Shown here in pieces: positions 62,693 to 64,000 of a stretch of DNA of 64,000 nt. Below the pieces are notes generated by a model that saw nothing but the letters and a program-made list of their open reading frames with translations, did not search any database and was not told where the DNA came from. This stretch comes from Acidovorax soli. GTDB lineage: Bacteria; Pseudomonadota; Gammaproteobacteria; Burkholderiales; Burkholderiaceae_C. The position numbers were made by a program, and so were the translations under genes. The DNA is taken from contig NZ_FNQJ01000007.1 in assembly GCF_900107605.1 (NCBI RefSeq), positions 1 through 64,000 on the forward strand. Reading direction: 5' to 3'. Within the stretch, counting starts at the first letter, position 1. Each line of letters opens with the position of its first letter.

Positions 62693-62763
62693 GGTTGCGG
62701 ACTCCTTGAATGGGGATCGGAACAATCGGCGGATGGACTTGGCGGGCCAGGCACGGCCGCCTT

Positions 62764-64000
62764 CTAGCGGCGCGCTGGTGCCAGCCGGGCCGTGGCCTCG
62801 GGCGGCGCCGACGTTGCGGGCGCGCTGGTTGCTGTGGTGGTGGGGGCGGTGGCGCGGCGCAGCAGGCGCCAGGCCATGCCGGCGGGGCCGGTCTGCCACC
62901 AATGGCGCACGCCCCGGCGCGGCTGGCCCATGGCCTGGGTGATGCGGTCCAGCATGACGGCCAGCAGCACAATGCCCAGGCCGCCCACGGTGGCCAGGCC
63001 CATGTCCAGGCGGCCAATGCCGCGCAGCACCATCTGGCCCAGCCCGCCCACGGCGATCATCGAGGCGATCACCACCATCGACAGCGACAGCATCAGCGCC
63101 TGGTTGATGCCCGCCATGATGGACGGCAGCGCCAGCGGCAGCTGCACCTTGACCAGCATTTGCCAGGGCGATGCACCGTAGGCCCGCGCGGCCTCGATGA
63201 GGTCGGGGCGCACCTGGCGCAGCCCCAGGTTGGTCAGCCGCACCAGCGGCGGCAGCGCGAACACGATGGTCACGATCACGCCCGGCACGTTGCCAATGCC
63301 AAACAGCATCACCACCGGCACCAGGTACACAAAGGCCGGCGTGGTCTGCATGGCATCCAGAAACGGGCGCATCCAGCGCTGGGCGCGGTCGCTTGCCGCG
63401 AGCACAATGCCCAGCGGCAGACCGATCACGATGCAGAACGCCAGCGAGGTCAATACCAGCGAGAGCGTGACCATGGCATCGGACCAGATGCCCAGCAAGG
63501 CCACCAATAGCAGCGCGGCCACGGTGCCCAGGGCGATGGCGCGGCCCGCGAACTGCCACGCCAGCAGTCCCATCAACGCCACCATGGCCAGCGTGGGCAC
63601 GCTGGTGAGCAGACCTTCCACCCAGGTCAGCGTGCCGTCAATCGGCGCGCGCACGGTCTGGAAGAACGGGCGGAAGTTCTGCACCACCCAGCCCAGACCT
63701 TCGTTGATCCACGCCTGCACGGGCAGGGAGCCGTCCCACAGTGGCCCCGCCTGCCAGGCGTCGGTTGCGGCATCGCTGCCGGCCGATGGGATGGTTGTTG
63801 CTTGCGCCGGGGCATCCAGCCAGCTGCTGTCGGCTGCGGTGGCGGTGTCCGCCGGGGCGGCGCCCCAGGGGTTGGTGCTGTCGGCGGGGGGGGCCAGGGC
63901 AGGCGCATCCAGTGCTGCCGCAGGCTGGTCCCACGGGGTGACGGCCGGACTGGATTCACTGGCCGTCGCCCACGGATCGGTGTCGGCCGGCGGTGGCAGC
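62764..64000 (-). CDS. proW: Glycine betaine/proline ABC transporter permease (5' end outside window)
   Basis: Inner-membrane permease of the ProU system. The membrane part begins around [16 protein letters not shown] and includes the binding-protein-dependent permease domain with [34 protein letters not shown] and the ATPase contact [14 protein letters not shown]. The frame stays open upstream to the right edge and encodes a Pro/Ala/Asp-rich leader with repeated Trp motifs (DPWAT, TPWDQP, NPWGAAP, SSWLDAP, DAWQAGP). E. coli ProW has the same kind of N-terminal tail (NPWDTTP, DAWGTP, DWLTSTP), so this is real coding sequence and an internal GTG/ATG start should not be used. The C-terminal 30 residues are Ala/Thr/Pro-rich. 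proV should lie beyond 64000. Confidence 0.93.
   Translation of the reverse strand, partial: LPPPADTDPWATASESSPAVTPWDQPAAALDAPALAPPADSTNPWGAAPADTATAADSSWLDAPAQATTIPSAGSDAATDAWQAGPLWDGSLPVQAWINEGLGWVVQNFRPFFQTVRAPIDGTLTWVEGLLTSVPTLAMVALMGLLAWQFAGRAIALGTVAALLLVALLGIWSDAMVTLSLVLTSLAFCIVIGLPLGIVLAASDRAQRWMRPFLDAMQTTPAFVYLVPVVMLFGIGNVPGVIVTIVFALPPLVRLTNLGLRQVRPDLIEAARAYGASPWQMLVKVQLPLALPSIMAGINQALMLSLSMVVIASMIAVGGLGQMVLRGIGRLDMGLATVGGLGIVLLAVMLDRITQAMGQPRRGVRHWWQTGPAGMAWRLLRRATAPTTTATSAPATSAPPEATARLAPARR

Noticed and set aside
62693-63559. A fused permease-binding protein made of proX plus upstream sequence
   Set aside because: The extra N-terminal part is in a different frame from proW and is Arg/Gly/Ala-rich noise. 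The signal peptide and RBS fix proX at 62692.
1-64000. CRISPR array, prophage, complete insertion sequence, toxin-antitoxin pair or defence system
   Set aside because: No regularly spaced repeats, cas, transposase, phage structural, or defence-type genes were recognised in either strand.

Overview
The window is a 64 kb piece of a high-GC chromosome from a betaproteobacterium, most likely family Comamonadaceae (Acidovorax-like). The evidence is the gene content and order (tig-clpP-clpX-lon, tctDE/tctCBA, hpnCDE, Bug-type binding proteins), codon use with G or C in nearly every third position, and a short intergenic repeat family of a kind I associate with this family. I cannot name a genus. 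Most of the window is core chromosome. I see no prophage, complete insertion sequence, CRISPR array or rRNA operon; the only trace of a mobile element is a decayed integrase N-terminus at the left edge.

Layout. 1-390: integrase remnant and the glnS terminator. 0.4-6.3 kb: glnS, a Tyr/Pro-rich exported protein, aroQ, an alpha/beta hydrolase, arfB, a DODA-type dioxygenase and an esterase. 6.4-9.9 kb (minus strand): TPR protein-ppiA-ppiB-lpxH-mtfA. 10-15.9 kb: cysS, an AlkA-type glycosylase, accA, tilS, lysC and tRNA-Ser. 16-21.9 kb: tctD-tctE-hslR diverging from tctC-tctB-tctA (tricarboxylate uptake). 22-31 kb: a PAS/sigma-54 activator, two palindromic upstream sites and a sigma-54 promoter, then a branched-chain-amino-acid-type ABC transporter whose last gene is a lipoprotein 3-hydroxybutyrate-oligomer hydrolase, closed by a strong terminator. 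A second alpha/beta hydrolase follows. 32-38.5 kb: a LonB-like protease, hemH, a DksA/TraR protein, a HAD phosphatase and two membrane proteins. 38.5-44.5 kb: a Bug binding protein and squalene genes hpnC-(sdaA)-hpnD-hpnE. 44.5-49.1 kb: an RND efflux pair behind a sigma-70 promoter with an overlapping TetR-like operator. 49.2-57.4 kb: tRNA-Leu, tig-clpP-clpX-lon, a tRNA cluster (Gly, Cys, Gly, Leu), a conserved unknown protein and a YgjP-type metalloprotein. 57.4-64 kb: murI, class I and class II fumarases back to back, and proX-proW (proW runs off the right edge).

How it fits together. The most system-like region is 21.9-31 kb. One sigma-54 activator, its probable enhancer sites, a full five-gene importer and a surface-anchored oligomer hydrolase form a single predicted unit for scavenging extracellular 3-hydroxybutyrate oligomers or similar hydroxyacids. 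That substrate assignment is inferred from the hydrolase family. Both transporter operons carry a structured element between the binding-protein gene and the membrane-component genes: a 15-bp hairpin in tct and a dispersed repeat in the liv-type operon. These could give the excess of binding protein such systems need. At least eight copies of one imperfect inverted repeat (arms AGCGCTT/AAGCGCT) lie between genes across the window.
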